A DNA stretch of 64,000 bases from Prado023 sp963706885 (GCA_963706885.1 CAVPNX010000027.1:62001-126000), one strand, 5' to 3'. Positions 16,114 through 25,353 are shown, numbered from the stretch's first letter. A program made the numbers and translations. Notes: generated by a model not told the origin, from the letters alone.

Positions 16114-16133
16114 CACGCTGTTGAGTTCTCAAG
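16114..16133 (-). promoter_or_regulatory. nut-like element in the rRNA leader
   Basis: The minus strand reads CTTGAGAACTCAACAGCGTG, about 155 nt before the 16S 5' end. It matches the spacer element at 14115-14134 in its TTGAGAACT core and following CAG. It probably serves in rRNA antitermination or in forming the precursor stem. Confidence 0.55.
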
Positions 16134-16188
16134 GAGCGATCGCGCACCTTTGCGTCAGCATGAGCTTCGGCGCCGGGGCAACTCCACT

Positions 16189-16217
16189 AACTTAGCCTGC
16201 TCGCCTGCGGGAGTCAA
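16189..16217 (-). promoter_or_regulatory. rRNA operon promoter, proximal
   Basis: On the minus strand a -35 TTGACT (16212-16217) is separated by exactly 17 bp from a -10 TAAGTT (16189-16194). The start point would lie near 16182, giving a leader of about 225 nt. It is a strong housekeeping-sigma consensus and is the nearer of two tandem promoters. Confidence 0.75.
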
Positions 16218-16398
16218 ATCCCTGTTCGGCGGTGCTCGACCGCAGCGCGGTCCGACCAGTCAGTACTTCTGTTGTGCCCGGCGCAGGGGCGCAGCGAACT
16301 GCGATCCGTCTGTTCCGGGAGCCTCTGCCAGGGACCGACCGGCCTGCCCTTCAGGGACTTACTGGCCGTTCGTTCCTCCCTCGCGGTCGGTAGGTAGA

Positions 16399-16428
16399 AC
16401 TCTACGCGAGCCCCTCCGGTGGGGTCAA
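16399..16428 (-). promoter_or_regulatory. rRNA operon promoter, distal
   Basis: On the minus strand a -35 TTGACC (16423-16428) and a -10 TAGAGT (16399-16404) are separated by 18 bp. The -35 context GATTTGACCCC closely repeats that of the proximal promoter (GATTTGACTCC), suggesting duplication of the upstream half. It lies between the tyrS stop and the proximal promoter; the stretch between the two promoters holds no gene. Confidence 0.7.
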
Positions 16429-16511
16429 ATCCCCTCGCCGCAGATCGCGAGAACGCCGATGCGGTCGGCGATCCCGGCCCTGCGCATGCCGTCGGGCCGG
16501 TCGGGAGCTGC

Positions 16512-17828
16512 TCACCCCGTCAGCAGCCGGACACCGGATACGGCGCGCCTGCCCCGACGGACCACCAGCCAGCCCCCGGCGAGGGTGTCAGCGTGGGTGT
16601 AGGTCACGGTGTCGTCAGCGATCCGCACGTTGTTCACCGAGGCCCCACCCTCGGCGATCGTGCGACGGGCCGCGCCCTTCGAGGCTGCCAGGCCCGCCGC
16701 GACGAGGAGGTCGACCGCGGCCACCTCGGACCCGGGGGCGAGCGCCACCTCCCCGAACTCGGTCTCCCGCAGGGCCGCCTCCAGCGTCGCCGCCGGCACC
16801 TCACGCAGCTCACCGGATCCGAAGAGCGCCCGCGACGCCGCCTCCACGGCAGCCAGGGCCGCCGACCCGTGCACCATCTCGGTCAGCTCCTGGGCCAGGG
16901 CGCGCTGGCCGGCGCGGGCGGCCGGGCGCTGCGCCACCTCCAGGTCGAGGGCCTCGATCTCCTCCCGGCTGCGGAAGGAGAACATGCGCAGGTTGCCCGC
17001 AGCGTCCCGGTCGTCGGTGTTGAGCCAGAACTGGTAGAACGCGTACGGACTGGTCAGCTCCGGGTCCAGCCACACGGCCCCGCCCTCGGTCTTGCCGAAC
17101 TTCGTCCCGTCGGCCTTGGTCATCAACGGGGTCGTGAGCGCATGGACGGACACACCCTCGACACGACGCACCAGGTCGACACCGGCCACGATGTTGCCGA
17201 ACTGGTCCGAGCCCCCGGTCTGCAGCCGGCAGCCGTAGCGCCGGTACAGCTCGAGGTAGTCCATGGACTGCAGCAGCACGTAGCTGAACTCCGTGAAGGA
17301 GATGCCCTGGTCGGCCAGGCGCCGGGCCACGGCCTCCCGGTCGAGCATCCGGTTGACGCTGAAGTGCTTGCCGATGTCACGCAGGAACTCGATCACCGAC
17401 ATCGGGGCGGTCCAGTCGTGGTTGTTCACCATGCGGGCCGCCGAGGGGCCCTCGAAGTCGAAGAAGCGCTCGAGCTGGCGACGGATGCCGTCGGACCACG
17501 CTGCGACGACATCGGCGTCGTTGAGGGTGCGCTCGTTCGTGGGCTTGGGGTCGCCGATCATCCCGGTCGCGCCGCCCACGAGGGCCAGCGGGAGGTGGCC
17601 GGCGAGCTGGAAGCGACGAGCGGTCAGCGTCTGGGCCAGGTGCCCCACGTGCAGGCTGGCCGCCGTGGGATCGAAGCCGCAGTAGAGGGTGATCGGTCCG
17701 CTTGCCAGTTCGGCACGCAAGGAGTCGAGGTCGGTGCTGTGGGCGATCAGGCCTCGCCAGGCCAGGTCATCGAGGACCGAGGCCCCGCCGAACTGGCCCG
17801 CGTCGGAGGAGCGCGGGTCGAGTGTCAT
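16512..17828 (-). CDS. tyrS: Tyrosyl-tRNA synthetase
   Basis: TyrRS charges tRNA-Tyr. The 438-residue product has the class I HIGH-type motif (CGFDPTAASLHVGHLAQ) near residue 50, tRNA/substrate motif QTGGSDQFGNIVAG, a KMSKS-like KFGKT, and a C-terminal S4 domain (AAGLAASKGAARRTIAEGG). I placed the start at the ATG at 17828 because GGGAG is about 10 nt upstream; an ATG three codons earlier is too close to it. It is slightly longer than typical (about 420) because of a short N-terminal tail. It lies directly upstream of the rRNA operon, in the same direction. Confidence 0.95.
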   Translation of the reverse strand: MTLDPRSSDAGQFGGASVLDDLAWRGLIAHSTDLDSLRAELASGPITLYCGFDPTAASLHVGHLAQTLTARRFQLAGHLPLALVGGATGMIGDPKPTNERTLNDADVVAAWSDGIRRQLERFFDFEGPSAARMVNNHDWTAPMSVIEFLRDIGKHFSVNRMLDREAVARRLADQGISFTEFSYVLLQSMDYLELYRRYGCRLQTGGSDQFGNIVAGVDLVRRVEGVSVHALTTPLMTKADGTKFGKTEGGAVWLDPELTSPYAFYQFWLNTDDRDAAGNLRMFSFRSREEIEALDLEVAQRPAARAGQRALAQELTEMVHGSAALAAVEAASRALFGSGELREVPAATLEAALRETEFGEVALAPGSEVAAVDLLVAAGLAASKGAARRTIAEGGASVNNVRIADDTVTYTHADTLAGGWLVVRRGRRAVSGVRLLTG

Positions 17829-17877
17829 GGCGGGCATTCTCCCGCATCGCCGGCCGCGCTGGTGCCACCATGGGTCC

Positions 17878-18240
17878 ATGCCCACCTTCGCCGGGGATTC
17901 CGGCCCTCGCGTCGTGCATGCCACTGATCTCGCCCTCGAGTGGGCACCGGTGGAACCCGCTGCGTCCGTGTCCGGCGATCCGAGCACAGGGTCGGCTGAG
18001 GTGACCTCCGCCGGCGGGGTGGAGGTCGGGGTCTGGTCGCACACCACCGGGGTGAGCACCGACACCGAGGCTGACGAGGTGTTCGTCGTGCTCTGCGGGC
18101 GGGCGTCGATCGAGTTCGCCGATGGCACCGTCCTGGACGTGGGGCCCGGGGACATCGGGATCCTGCCCCCGGGCGCCACGACGACGTGGACGATCCACGA
18201 GGAGCTGCGCAAGGTGTACGTGATCCGATCCGGGGCCTGA
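17878..18240 (+). CDS. Cupin-domain protein (DUF861/cupin_3 type)
   Basis: This 120-residue single-domain cupin has the core ADEVFVVLCGRASIEFADG and DVGPGDIGILPPGATTTW, followed by LRKVYVI. Cupin_3 proteins are small beta-barrels, some acting as ureidoglycine aminohydrolases or sugar-binding enzymes; no specific substrate can be read. It is one of very few plus-strand genes in the first 37 kb, divergent from tyrS with a 49-bp gap and convergent with argH. No strong ribosome binding site is seen. Confidence 0.75.
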   Translation: MPTFAGDSGPRVVHATDLALEWAPVEPAASVSGDPSTGSAEVTSAGGVEVGVWSHTTGVSTDTEADEVFVVLCGRASIEFADGTVLDVGPGDIGILPPGATTTWTIHEELRKVYVIRSGA

Positions 18241-18339
18241 GGGCGCGCGGCGACCGGCCCGGGTCGACCGGGCAGGGGTCATGCCCCGATGCCGACGCGG
18301 ATCGTGGGCTGGTGCCGGCCCTCCCCCGCCCCGGACCGA

Positions 18340-19817
18340 CTACCCGCGGAGGGGGACGGGGTTCGCGCCCGCCCACTGCGACCACTGCCCGGTCTGCACC
18401 CGCAGCGCCGCCAGTTGCTCGGCCACCCGGACAGGCGCGGTCCCGCCGAACCGGGAGCGGGCATCCACCGCCGCCTGGGCGCTCAGCCGGCCGCGCACGC
18501 TCGGGCGTGAGCGTCGGGCTGATCGCCGCGAGCTCGTCGTCGGTGAGGTCCCAGAGCTCCACGCCGCGGACCTCCGCCGCGCGAACGCAGGCACCGGAGA
18601 TCTCGTGGGCATCGCGGAACGGCACCCCCTGGCCGACCAGCCATTCGGCGATCTCCGTGGCAAGCGCGAACCCCTCCGGTGCGCTCGCGGCCATCCGGGC
18701 GGTGTCGAAGCGCAGGGTCGCCACGCTGCCGGCCATCGCCGGCACCACCAGCAGGAGCGTCTCGACGGCGTCGAACGTCGGCTCCTTGTCCTCCTGCAGG
18801 TCACGGTTGTAGGCGAACGGCAGGCCCTTGAGCGTGGCCAGCAGGCCGGTCAGGTTCCCGATGAGTCGACCGGACTTGCCGCGGGCGAGCTCGGCGATGT
18901 CGGGGTTCTTCTTCTGCGGCATGATCGACGAGCCGGTGGACCACGCGTCGTCGAGGACCGCCCAGCCGAACTCGCGCGAGGACCACAGGCAGATCTCCTC
19001 ACCGAGGCGCGACAGGTGCACGCCGATCATCGCCGCGACGAACAGGAACTCGGCGACGAAGTCGCGGTCGCTGACCGCGTCGATGGAGTTGGCGATCGCG
19101 CCGGTGAAGCCCAGCTCGAGGGCGACGGCCTGCGGATCGAGCTCGAGGGCGGACCCGGCCAGGGCGCCGGCGCCGAGCGGCGACAGGGCGGCGCGCACGT
19201 CCCAGTCGGCCAGCCGGTCCAGGTCGCGGCCGAGGGCATGGGCGTGCTTGGCCAGCTCATGGCCGAAGGAGACCGGTTGCGCGTGCTGCAGGTGCGTGAA
19301 GCCGGGAGCCGGGCAGTGGATGTGCGCCTCCGCCTGGTCGGTCAGGGCCACCACGAGGTCGACAAGGGCGGCGGCAATCGCCCGCGACTGGTCACGCAGG
19401 TAGAGCCGCAGGTCGGTGGCCACCTGGTCGTTGCGGCTGCGCCCGGCGCGCAGCTTCCCGCCGACCGGGCCCAGCAGCTCGAGGAGCCCGCGCTCGATGG
19501 CGGTGTGCACGTCCTCGTCGTCCGGGGTCGCCACGAAGGCGCCGGTCGCGACCTGTTCGGCCAGTGCGTCCAGCGCGGCCAGGACCCGGTCGTGCTCGGC
19601 GTCGTCGAGCAGCCCGGCCCGGTGCAGCACACCGGCGTGGGCACGCGTCTGCAGCAGGTCGTAGGGCGCCAGCCGCCAGTCGAAGTGCACCGACAGGCTC
19701 AGGGCCGCCATCTCCGGGGAAGGCCCGCCGCTGAACCGGGCACCCCACAGCCGGGTCGGGCTCCCCGCCCCCGACCCGGCCGCACCCGGGCCGCCTGCGT
19801 CCGTGGCCCTGGGTCAC
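18340..19817 (-). CDS. argH: Argininosuccinate lyase, two extra bases
   Basis: ArgH splits argininosuccinate into arginine and fumarate, the last step of arginine synthesis. The fumarase-superfamily signature GSSIMPQKKNPDIAELARG is intact. Two breaks are visible. The GTG at 19817, overlapping the argG stop as GTGA, leads in the wrong frame; removing one C from the CCC at 19807-19809 gives VTQATDAGGPG...PTRLWGARFSGGPSPEMAAL, the expected N terminus. Near the C terminus ISPTLTP is followed in the next frame by SVRGRLSAQAAVDARSRFGG, restored by removing one G from the GGG at 18503-18505. The repaired protein is about 490 residues. It is co-transcribed with argG. Confidence 0.92.
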
Positions 19818-21025
19818 TCGACGCCCCGGCCGAGGCGCAGGTCACGGGCCGCGGCCATCTTCGAGGGCAGGCCCCACAGCTCGACGAAGCCCTTGGCCAG
19901 GGACTGGTCGAACGTGTCGCCCGTGTCGTAGGTGGCCATGGAGAAGTCGTACAGCGACTCCGGCGACTTGCGGCCGGTGACCGTCGCACGTCCGCCGTGC
20001 AGGGTCATCCGGACGTCACCGCTGACGGACTCGTTGAGGTCGTCGAGCAGTCCGCTGAGGGCCCGGCGCAGGGGCGAGAACCACAGGCCGTCGTAGACCA
20101 GCTCGGTCCAGCGCTGGGTGACCCCACGACCGAACCGGGCCAGGTCGCGCTCGACCGTCACGGCGGCCAGCTCCTGGTGGGCGGTGATCAGGGCGATCGC
20201 GCCGGGAGCCTCGTAGACCTCACGGCTCTTGATCCCGACCAGGCGGTCCTCGACCATGTCGAGACGGCCCACACCCTGGGCGCCCGCCCGGTGGTTGAGC
20301 TGCTGGATCGCCTCGAGCATCGTCACCGGCGTGCCGTCGATGGCGACCGGGACCCCGGAGGCGAACGTGATGACGACCTCGTCGGCCTCGCGCTGGACGG
20401 TGGGGTCCTGGGTGTAGGAGTAGATGTCCTCGATCGGCCCGTTCCAGATGTCCTCGAGGAAGCCGGTCTCGACCGCCCGGCCCCAGACGTTCTGGTCGAT
20501 CGAGTACGGCGACTTCTTCGTCACGTCGATCGGCAGGTTGTGGGCCTCGGCGTAGTCGATGGCCTTGTCGCGGGTCAGGGCGAGGTCCCGGACGGGTGCG
20601 ATGCAGGTGAGGTCCGGGGCGAGGTTGGTGATCCCCACCTCGAAGCGGACCTGGTCGTTGCCCTTGCCGGTGGAGCCGTGGCTGACCACGGTGGCGCCGT
20701 GCGTGCGTGCCGTGGCGACCAGGTGCTTGACGATCGTCGGCCGGGAGAGCGCGGAGACCAGCGGGTAGCGGTCCATGTAGAGCGCGTCGGCCTTCAGCGC
20801 GGGCAGGCAGTAGTCGTCGGCGAACTCGGCACGGGCGTCCACGACCTCGGACTCGACGGCCCCACACGCCAGGGCGCGCTCGCGGATGACCTCGAGGTCC
20901 TCCCCGTCCTGGCCGACGTCGACCGCGCACGCGATCACCTCGGCACCGGTCTGCTCGGCGATCCACCCGATCGCCACGGACGTGTCCAGCCCACCCGAGT
21001 AGGCCAGTACGACGCGGTCAGCCAT
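19814..21025 (-). CDS. argG: Argininosuccinate synthase
   Basis: ArgG joins citrulline and aspartate using ATP to give argininosuccinate. The intact 403-residue product starts MADRVVLAYSGGLDTSVAIG, with the PP-loop SGGLDTS, and has the family segments SHGSTGKGNDQVRFE and SPYSIDQNVWGRAVE. The ribosome site CTGGAGAG precedes the ATG. It is followed by argH with a 4-base overlap. An ARG box overlapping a TATACT -10 stands about 45 nt upstream, so transcription should be repressed by ArgR with arginine. Confidence 0.96.
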   Translation of the reverse strand: MADRVVLAYSGGLDTSVAIGWIAEQTGAEVIACAVDVGQDGEDLEVIRERALACGAVESEVVDARAEFADDYCLPALKADALYMDRYPLVSALSRPTIVKHLVATARTHGATVVSHGSTGKGNDQVRFEVGITNLAPDLTCIAPVRDLALTRDKAIDYAEAHNLPIDVTKKSPYSIDQNVWGRAVETGFLEDIWNGPIEDIYSYTQDPTVQREADEVVITFASGVPVAIDGTPVTMLEAIQQLNHRAGAQGVGRLDMVEDRLVGIKSREVYEAPGAIALITAHQELAAVTVERDLARFGRGVTQRWTELVYDGLWFSPLRRALSGLLDDLNESVSGDVRMTLHGGRATVTGRKSPESLYDFSMATYDTGDTFDQSLAKGFVELWGLPSKMAAARDLRLGRGVE

Positions 21026-21072
21026 GAGTCTCTCCAGTTCGTCCGCGCGCGGGTCCCCGCGCGTCTGGGATC

Positions 21073-21094
21073 AGTATACGCATATACGTATGCG
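21073..21094 (-). promoter_or_regulatory. ARG box and -10 of the argGH promoter
   Basis: The plus strand reads agtatacgcatatacgtatg, an AT-rich imperfect palindrome in otherwise very GC-rich DNA. The first 16 bases are identical to the element upstream of argC (26391-26411). On the minus strand the motif includes TATACT, a good -10, so bound ArgR would occlude RNA polymerase. Confidence 0.85.
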
Positions 21095-21176
21095 TGCCGA
21101 CATCGGGCCGGTCCGGGCGCCGAGCACACGAAACCGCTCGTTAGCCCTGGGCCGCCTCGGCCGCACAGAGTCGAAG

Positions 21177-21233
21177 CACACGGAACCGCCCGAATGCCCG
21201 ATCCTGACGCAGCCAGAGGGGCGGTTCTGTGTG
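21177..21233. repeat. Long inverted repeat between argR and argG
   Basis: Arms of 15 bp (cacacggaaccgccc and gggcggttctgtgtg) pair with one wobble around a 27-nt loop. A third partial copy of the left arm (gcacacgaaaccgc) lies near 21124. It could be a terminator for the argC-R operon or a regulatory hairpin ahead of argG. There is no T tract. Confidence 0.55.
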
Positions 21234-21346
21234 CGGGTACCCGTCCGGTGCACCGCCACCACCGCCAGACGGGCGGACTCATGTGCGCCGACGTTCCCGG
21301 ATCCGGGCGTGTCGAAGCCGTGCTCGGACACCGGCGACGGCCGGCA

Positions 21347-21365
21347 GGGACGACGGCCGTCGCCC
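21347..21365 (-). terminator. GC-rich hairpin just past argR
   Basis: The plus-strand sequence gggacgacggccgtcgccc is a near-perfect hairpin located 15 bp after the argR stop, with a second small hairpin (ctgacc...ggtcag) overlapping the stop codon. It is a plausible terminator of the argCJBDR transcript, though no T run follows. Apart from these elements and the ARG box, the 354-bp argR-argG gap contains no gene. Confidence 0.5.
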
Positions 21366-21379
21366 TGACCGGAACCGGG

Positions 21380-21877
21380 TCAGCGGCGGGGGTCGATCAG
21401 GCCCAGGATCGCAGCGGCGACCGCAGCTCCCCCGTCGGGGGCGCGGGTGATCAGGATCACCGTGTCGTCGCCGGCCACCGTGCCGATCACGTCCGGCCAG
21501 TCCGAGCGGTCGATCGCTGAGGCGAGGTACTGGGCACCTCCCGGAGGAGTGCGCAGGACCACGACGTTGGCCGAGCTGTCGACCCCGACCAGCACGTCCT
21601 GGGCCACCTTCGCCAGGCGGGCCGTGGTGTCGGTGTCGGGCGCGTGCGGACGGGAATCGCCGCCCTCGGCGGGCACGGCGTAGACCTGCTCCCCGGAGTC
21701 GGTGGCGACCTTGACCGCGCCCAGCTCGTCGAGGTCGCGCGACAGCGTCGCCTGGGTGACGACGAACCCGTCGTTCGCCAGCAGCTCGGCCAGGGCTCCC
21801 TGTGAGCTGACCGGGACCCGGTCGAGAAGCTCGACGATCCGGCGGTGGCGGGCGGCCTTGGTGTTCGGGATGGTCAT
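21380..21877 (-). CDS. argR: Arginine repressor
   Basis: ArgR is the arginine-responsive hexameric repressor of arginine biosynthesis. The 165-residue product has an N-terminal winged helix (VTQATLSRDLDELGAVKV) and the C-terminal oligomerisation/arginine-binding domain with the signature GTVAGDDTVILI. The ATG overlaps the argD stop (ATGA) and GGCGGAGGG lies upstream. ARG boxes before argC and argG are its likely targets, giving autoregulation through the argC promoter. Confidence 0.95.
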   Translation of the reverse strand: MTIPNTKAARHRRIVELLDRVPVSSQGALAELLANDGFVVTQATLSRDLDELGAVKVATDSGEQVYAVPAEGGDSRPHAPDTDTTARLAKVAQDVLVGVDSSANVVVLRTPPGGAQYLASAIDRSDWPDVIGTVAGDDTVILITRAPDGGAAVAAAILGLIDPRR

Positions 21878-23194
21878 CGTGATCCCTCCGCCGGGGGCAC
21901 GAGGTGTCCGACGTGGTCACCGTGGGCGGCATGGGCGTCGTGGCCGTCCGCCGGCCGTGCGCGCACCGCGTCGATCGCCAGAACGAGCCGGGCGATGCCG
22001 TGGGCCACCTCGTCAGCACTGATGTTCAGCGCCGGGGCCAGCCGGATGACGTCCGGGGCGGCGGCGTTGACCAGGACACCGGCGTCGCGGGCGGCGGCCT
22101 CGACGGCCCTGGCGATCGGGTCGGCGAGGACGACTCCCAGCAGCAGTCCCGCGCCGCGCACCTCGACGACGCCCTCGACGGGCTCCAAGCCCCCGGCGGA
22201 ACTGCGCTCCCCGCTCGGTGGCGTTGGTGAACAGGTCCTCGCCTGCGATCGTGTCGAGGACGGCCAGTGCTGCGGCGGCGCTGATCGGGTTGCCGCCGAA
22301 GGTCGATCCGTGCGAGCCCGGCGTGAACTCGGGGGTGTTGGGGTGACCGAGTCGGATCATCGCGCCGATCGGCAGGCCGCCGCCGAGGCCCTTGGCGAGG
22401 GTGATGATGTCGGGCCGGATCCCGTGCTGTGCGCCCCCGTGGTGCGCCAGCCATCGGCCGGTGCGCCCGATCCCGGTCTGGACCTCGTCGAGGATGAGCA
22501 GCGCGCCCACGTCGTCGGCGATCCTGCGGGCGGCCACCAGGTAGCCCTCGGGGGGGACCACAACGCCAGCCTCCCCCTGGATGGGCTCGAGGATGATCGC
22601 AGCGGTCTGCTCGTCCACGGCTGCCCGCAGCGCGTCGACGTCGCCGTAGGGGACGAAGTCGACGTCGCCGGGCAGCGGGCGGAACGGGTCAGCCTTCGCG
22701 GGTTGGCCGGTGAGCGCCAGGGCGCCCATCGTGCGCCCGTGGAAGCCGTTGGAGGCGGCAACCATCCGGGGGCGGCCCGTGAGGCGGGCCAGCTTGAACG
22801 CCGCCTCGTTGGCCTCGGCCCCGGAGTTGCAGAGGAACACGCGCGCGCCGCCGTTCGGGTCGGCGATCAGGGCCAGTCGCTCACACAGCCGCAGGGCGGG
22901 CAGCGTGATGGCGAGGTTGGACGTGTGGCCGAGGGTCCTGACCTGCTCACTGACCGCAGCCACGATCGCCGGGTGGGCGTGGCCCAGCGAGTTCACGGCG
23001 ATCCCACCGAGGAGGTCGAGGTAGCGCCGCCCGCCGTCGTCGGTGACCCACGACCCCTGACCGGAGACCAACGTGACCGCAGGTGTGCCGTAGTTGTCCT
23101 GCATCACTGTCTGCCAGCGCTCGGTCGGGGTCTGGTCGTCGGCGGTGTCGAGCGGCCACCAATCGGCCGCGCTCGGCTGGTGGGGCTGCGTCAT
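21874..23194 (-). CDS. argD: Acetylornithine aminotransferase, one extra base
   Basis: ArgD is a PLP-dependent aminotransferase converting N-acetylglutamate semialdehyde to N-acetylornithine. Visible are the segments LFLCNSGAEANEAAFK-like (RVFLCNSGAEANEAAF), LILDEVQTGIGRTG and the PLP lysine in ITLAKGLGGGLPIG. The frame breaks after AQFRRGL and resumes with EPVEGVVEVRGAGLLLG. Deleting one A of the pair at 22187-22188 restores a protein of about 439 residues. The C-terminal tail (DGHDAHAAHGDHVGHL) is unusually His/Asp-rich. ATGA overlaps link it to argB upstream and argR downstream. Confidence 0.92.
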
Positions 23195-24120
23195 GCGAGC
23201 ACCTCCTCGAGGCCCTCGTCGGACACGTCATCGGGCAGGACCATCGTGCCGATGCCCTCGGAGGTGAAGACCTCCAGCAGCAGGCTGTGGGCCACTCGAC
23301 CGTCGATCACGTGGGCCCGCTCGACCCCGCCCTGCACCGCCCGCAGGCAGGCCTCCATCTTCGGGGCCATCCCCGAGTCCAGGGTGGGCAGCAGGTCCGC
23401 GAGTTCGGACACGCGGATCTCGGCGATGAGGCTCGTACGGTCGGGCCAGTCGGCGAACAGCCCCTCGACATCGGTGAGCACCACCAGCTTGTCAGCTCCC
23501 AGCGCCACCGCCAGCGCGGACGCCGCGGTGTCGGCGTTGACGTTGAGCACCTGACCGTCCTCGGCGACACCGATCGTGGAGATCACCGGGATGAAGCCGT
23601 CGTCGAGCAGGCTGGTCACGAAGTCGGGGCGCACGCCGGTCACGTCGCCGACGAGCCCGAGGTCGAGGTCCTGGCCGTCGGCGGTCACCGTGCGCCGCTC
23701 GGCGGCGAACAGGGCCGCGTCCTCCCCGGAGATGCCGACCGCCAGCGGGCTGTGCGCATTGACCAGCCCGACGAGGTCGCGCTGCACCTGACCGGTCAGC
23801 ACCATCCGGACGACGTCCATGATCTCCGGGGTGGTCACGCGCAGGCCGCCGCGGAACTCGCTGGTGACCCCGAGCCTGGTGAGCATCGCGTTGATCTGCG
23901 GACCTCCGCCGTGCACCACGACCGGGCGCAGGCCGGCCAGCCGGAGGAACACCACATCACCGGCGAACGCGCTCTGCAGCTCCGCCGAGGTCATCGCGTT
24001 GCCGCCGTACTTGACCACGACCGTGGCCCCGCGGAAGCGCTCGAGCCAGGGCAGCGCCTCGGCCAGCACCTCGGCCTTGGCCAGCGCGTCGGCGGTGGGG
24101 ACCGCTCGGGACCTGCTCAT
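23191..24120 (-). CDS. argB: Acetylglutamate kinase
   Basis: ArgB phosphorylates N-acetylglutamate, the second committed step of arginine synthesis. The intact 309-residue amino-acid-kinase-fold product has VVVKYGGNAM near residue 35, VVVHGGGPQINAML and the nucleotide-binding segment LNVNADTAASALAVAL. It is likely the arginine feedback-inhibited type given its N-terminal helical extension (residues 1-30), which is an inference from the family. It sits between argJ (12-bp gap) and argD (ATGA overlap). Confidence 0.95.
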   Translation of the reverse strand: MSRSRAVPTADALAKAEVLAEALPWLERFRGATVVVKYGGNAMTSAELQSAFAGDVVFLRLAGLRPVVVHGGGPQINAMLTRLGVTSEFRGGLRVTTPEIMDVVRMVLTGQVQRDLVGLVNAHSPLAVGISGEDAALFAAERRTVTADGQDLDLGLVGDVTGVRPDFVTSLLDDGFIPVISTIGVAEDGQVLNVNADTAASALAVALGADKLVVLTDVEGLFADWPDRTSLIAEIRVSELADLLPTLDSGMAPKMEACLRAVQGGVERAHVIDGRVAHSLLLEVFTSEGIGTMVLPDDVSDEGLEEVLA

Positions 24121-24132
24121 CGGGGCTCCTGA

Positions 24133-25353
24133 TCAGGTGGAGTAGGCGGAGTTCTCGTGGACGTACATGGCGGTCAGGTCGTTGGTCCAGAGCGTCGCCT
24201 GCTCGTCACCGGCGCGCAGGTCGACGGTGATCGTGACCTCCCGGGCGGACATGTCGACGCCCGCACGGTCGCCGAACGCGGCCCCGTCCCGGCAGACGAG
24301 CACCCCGTTGATCGCGACGTCGATCGCGTCGGGCTCGAACGCCACATCGGTGGTGCCCACCGCCGACAGGATCCGGCCCCAGTTGGGGTCCTCCCCGTGG
24401 ATCGCGCACTTGAGCAGGTTGCTGCGCGAGACCGCCCGCGCGGCGGTGAGCGCGTCGTCCTCGGTTGCGGCGTTCACGACGTCGATCCGGATGTCCTTGG
24501 TCGCGCCCTCGGCGTCGCCGATCAGCTGACGGGCCAGGGAGGCGCACACCGCCGCGACGGCCCGCTGGAACTGCCTCGGATCCGGGGTGACCCCGCTTGC
24601 ACCCGAGGCGAGCAGCAGGACCGTGTCGTTGGTCGACATGCACCCGTCGGAGTCGATCCGGTCGAAGGTGGTCCGGGTGGCGGCCCGCAGCGCCGAGTCG
24701 AGGCCCGCCGGGTCGACGACGGCGTCGGTCGTGAGCACGACGAGCATGGTGGCCAGTCCGGGGGCGAGCATGCCCGCGCCCTTTGCCATCCCGCCGACCG
24801 TCCAGCCGTCCGTGGGCGCCGTCGCGGCCAGCTTGGGCACCGAGTCGGTGGTCATGATGGCCTCGGCGGCAGCGAGCCCGCCGTCCGAGTTCAGGGCTTC
24901 AGCCGCGGTGTCCGCTCCGGACAGCAGCTCGGCCATCGGCAGGCGCTCACCGATCAGCCCGGTGGAACAGACAGCCACCTCGATCGGTGCGACGCCGAGC
25001 AGCTCCGCCACGTGCTCGGCGGTGCGGTGGGTGTCGGCGAACCCGGCCGGGCCGGTGCAGGCGTTCGCCCCGCCGGAGTTCAGCACCACGGCACGGAACG
25101 TGCCCTCACGCGCACACTGCGCGGTCCACAGCACCGGAGCGGCCTTGATCCGGTTGGACGTGAATACCGCGGCTGCGTCGTGGCGGGGGCCGTCGTTGAC
25201 GACCAGCGCCAGATCCGGGCGTCCGGAGGCCTTGATCCCCGCAACCACCCCCGACGCCCGGAAGCCCGCTGGAGCCGTCACACCACCGGACTCCGGCCCA
25301 CCCACGGTGAGGACGGAGAACCCGGGCTGAGCCTCGGGGTCGTGCGCGGTCAT
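24133..25353 (-). CDS. argJ: Ornithine acetyltransferase / N-acetylglutamate synthase
   Basis: ArgJ transfers the acetyl group from acetylornithine to glutamate, recycling it. The intact 406-residue product has the N-terminal AVFTSNRIKAAPV region, the self-cleavage site region KGAGMLAPGLATMLVVLTTDA-type (the nucleophilic Thr is in PGLATML), and SDGCMSTNDTVLLLASG in the beta chain. The protein is expected to autoprocess into two chains. The ATG overlaps the argC stop (ATGA). Confidence 0.95.
   Translation of the reverse strand: MTAHDPEAQPGFSVLTVGGPESGGVTAPAGFRASGVVAGIKASGRPDLALVVNDGPRHDAAAVFTSNRIKAAPVLWTAQCAREGTFRAVVLNSGGANACTGPAGFADTHRTAEHVAELLGVAPIEVAVCSTGLIGERLPMAELLSGADTAAEALNSDGGLAAAEAIMTTDSVPKLAATAPTDGWTVGGMAKGAGMLAPGLATMLVVLTTDAVVDPAGLDSALRAATRTTFDRIDSDGCMSTNDTVLLLASGASGVTPDPRQFQRAVAAVCASLARQLIGDAEGATKDIRIDVVNAATEDDALTAARAVSRSNLLKCAIHGEDPNWGRILSAVGTTDVAFEPDAIDVAINGVLVCRDGAAFGDRAGVDMSAREVTITVDLRAGDEQATLWTNDLTAMYVHENSAYST

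Noticed and set aside
18281..21520. A 1,079-codon open frame on the plus strand opposite argH and argG
   Set aside because: Its translation is low-complexity Gly/Arg/Val/Asp and it lies exactly antisense to well-supported genes. Long antisense open frames are expected at this GC content.
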